This document shows, one piece after another, positions 62,854 to 64,000 of a stretch of 64,000 nucleotides of DNA. Source of the stretch: DATJPW01 sp963752855 (lineage in GTDB: Bacteria > Desulfobacterota > Desulfomonilia > Desulfomonilales > Desulfomonilaceae); NCBI GenBank assembly GCA_963752855.1, contig CAVVZX010000053.1, forward strand, positions 13,653 to 77,652. The letters are read 5' to 3'. The stretch's first letter is position 1; each line of letters opens with the position of its first letter. A program made the translations under genes and the position numbers. The notes below the pieces were generated by a model. That model made no database searches and had not been told where the DNA came from. It worked only from the letters and a program-made list of their open reading frames with translations.

Positions 62854-63963
62854 ATGTACTCTCGTCTTTTTGAACCGTTCGAGGTTGGCGGTCTAAAGTT
62901 GAGGAACCGACTCACGATGGCTCCGATGTATTTGGGCTATGCAGGTGAAGGTGGGACGGTCAGTAATTTGCTTCTGGACCATTACCGTTTGATGGCTGGG
63001 AGCGGTGTAGCGATGGTGGTTGTGGAAAACGCGACAGTAGACTACCTGCGCGGCAGCGGCGCGAATCGCTCCATCCGGGCAGATACAGATGAAAATCTTG
63101 ACGGACTGAAACGTCTCGCCGACACGATCAAGCAGGAAGGAGCGTTAGCCTGTTTGCAGATCAACCATGCAGGGCGCTTTGCCGCTACCCAGGAAGTGGT
63201 TGCTCCTTCTGCCGTGGAGACATTCGGACGTATGCCTAAGGCTCTGACACTCTCAGAAATTGCTGAAATCCAGGACCAGTATGTTGATGCCGCTCTCAGA
63301 GTAAAGAAGGCTGGTTTTGACATGGTTGAGCTGCATGGCGGTACGGGTTATTTGCTTGCCCAGTTTGTCTCGCCGCGGACAAACAAGAGGCAGGATGAGT
63401 ATGGGGGTTCACTGGAGAATCGTCAGAAATTCCCTCTGGAAGTGGTCTCCAAGGTCAAGAGAGCCGTTGGAAATTTTCCGGTCGGATACCGCTTTTTGGC
63501 TGATGAATGGCTACCGGACGGTTTGAAGTTGGAGGAATCCACTGTTGTAGCAAAGCATTTGGCTGATGCCGGGGTTGCTTACCTTTCTGTCATGGGCGGC
63601 ACGTACGAGTCTTTCCGCTTGCCGGAAATCGTAGAGAAATCATCCAAACCCGGTTACATGGTTGATCTGGCAGCGGCAATCAAGAAAGAGGTGGATGTTC
63701 CGGTCATTACCGCCGGTCTTATTGTCAATGGCGAGCTGGCGGAACAGATAATTGAAGATGGAAAGGCAGATCTCATCGGGCTTGCGAGGGTACTCTGGAC
63801 CGACCCGGAGTGGCCTCAAAAGGTGATGCAGGGCAGAGAGGATGAGATATTGCAGTGTGACGCATGCAATTCCTGCATGAAAATCTTGATGAAGGGGAAA
63901 CCTGCTGTTTGTGTTCGTTGGTCTGCTGAAAAGCAACAAGCGTGGCGGGAGAAGTTCGTATAA
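62854..63963 (+). CDS. Old-Yellow-Enzyme-family NADH:flavin oxidoreductase with Cys cluster
   Basis: The 369-residue FMN TIM-barrel shows LFEPFEVGGLKLRNRLTMAP, LACLQINHAGRFA, FDMVELHGGTGYLLAQFVSP, RTNKRQDEYGGSLENRQKFP (FMN phosphate region) and DLIGLARVLWTDPEWPQKV. It ends CDACNSCMKILMKGKPAVC, the cysteine pattern that binds a 4Fe-4S cluster in 2,4-dienoyl-CoA reductase and trimethylamine dehydrogenase. The C-terminal FAD/NAD domains of those enzymes are missing, so electrons must come from a partner. It probably reduces an activated C=C bond. AGAAAGGAATACACC is the ribosome site. Complete. Confidence 0.9.
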   Translation: MYSRLFEPFEVGGLKLRNRLTMAPMYLGYAGEGGTVSNLLLDHYRLMAGSGVAMVVVENATVDYLRGSGANRSIRADTDENLDGLKRLADTIKQEGALACLQINHAGRFAATQEVVAPSAVETFGRMPKALTLSEIAEIQDQYVDAALRVKKAGFDMVELHGGTGYLLAQFVSPRTNKRQDEYGGSLENRQKFPLEVVSKVKRAVGNFPVGYRFLADEWLPDGLKLEESTVVAKHLADAGVAYLSVMGGTYESFRLPEIVEKSSKPGYMVDLAAAIKKEVDVPVITAGLIVNGELAEQIIEDGKADLIGLARVLWTDPEWPQKVMQGREDEILQCDACNSCMKILMKGKPAVCVRWSAEKQQAWREKFV

Positions 63964-64000
63964 TCGCTTTCAGCATTGTGACAGCCGACAAGAGTTGCCA

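Overview
The window looks like chromosomal DNA of a strictly anaerobic deltaproteobacterium of the Desulfomonile/Syntrophobacter type (now Desulfobacterota). This is inferred from gene content, not from a marker-gene tree. It carries late benzoyl-CoA degradation enzymes, a selenocysteine-containing formate dehydrogenase, an indolepyruvate:ferredoxin oxidoreductase, a CoA-disulfide-reductase-like flavoprotein, Gram-negative envelope genes, and many palindromic intergenic repeats.

Layout: 1-645 is the 3' end of an M18 aminopeptidase. 1187-5150 is an aromatic-acid block: thiolase, zinc-ribbon/OB partner, 6-oxocyclohexenecarbonyl-CoA hydrolase (one frameshift) and cyclohexadienecarbonyl-CoA hydratase. 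5245-6214 is a dead IS1595-like element sitting inside a dispersed hairpin repeat. 6700-11420 (minus strand) holds a zinc-ribbon protein, an exported coiled-coil protein, a sugar kinase plus sugar-phosphate nucleotidyltransferase, and D-Ala-D-Ala ligase. 11629-15394 is a molybdenum/selenium module: ModE-like HTH, fdhD, and a formate dehydrogenase read through an in-frame TGA followed by an E. coli-like SECIS hairpin. 15900-18720 holds a frameshifted ankyrin protein, an L,D-transpeptidase and a small membrane protein. 18898-24611 is a repair/recombination block: mutL and ruvB on minus, yebC-ruvC-ruvA on plus. 24654-29683 has a flavoprotein, a methyltransferase, an aminoacyl-tRNA:protein transferase and a long ClpX-like AAA+ ATPase. 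29827-38828 holds exported low-complexity and beta-barrel-like proteins, iorBA, a Cys-cluster protein, gmhB and a cyclase-family hydrolase. 39574-40409 is rplM-rpsI with clear promoter and terminator. 40578-52079 has a sirtuin coupled to a tiny exported protein, a 1,698-residue exported TPR-CHAT protein, lgt, a TrmJ-like methyltransferase, an O-methyltransferase and a membrane-anchored metallophosphoesterase. 52752-54595 is an exported-protein gene cut by an IS200/IS605 element. 55434-58213 includes an AhpD-like protein, a MarR regulator with two copies of a candidate operator, and a PilZ-type gene with an in-frame TGA. From tRNA-Ala(CGC) at 58428 the window enters an integrative region: a tyrosine recombinase split by an IS21-like remnant, an excisionase-like gene, a DUF2786 protein and an Old-Yellow-Enzyme-family reductase.

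Two features run across the whole window. First, a family of nested hairpin repeats (at least nine copies, roughly 60-70 bp) lies between genes and has also supplied coding ends. Second, many otherwise intact genes carry a single-base frameshift, almost always one extra base. This suggests residual indel errors in the assembly more than gene decay, so affected loci are annotated over their full span.
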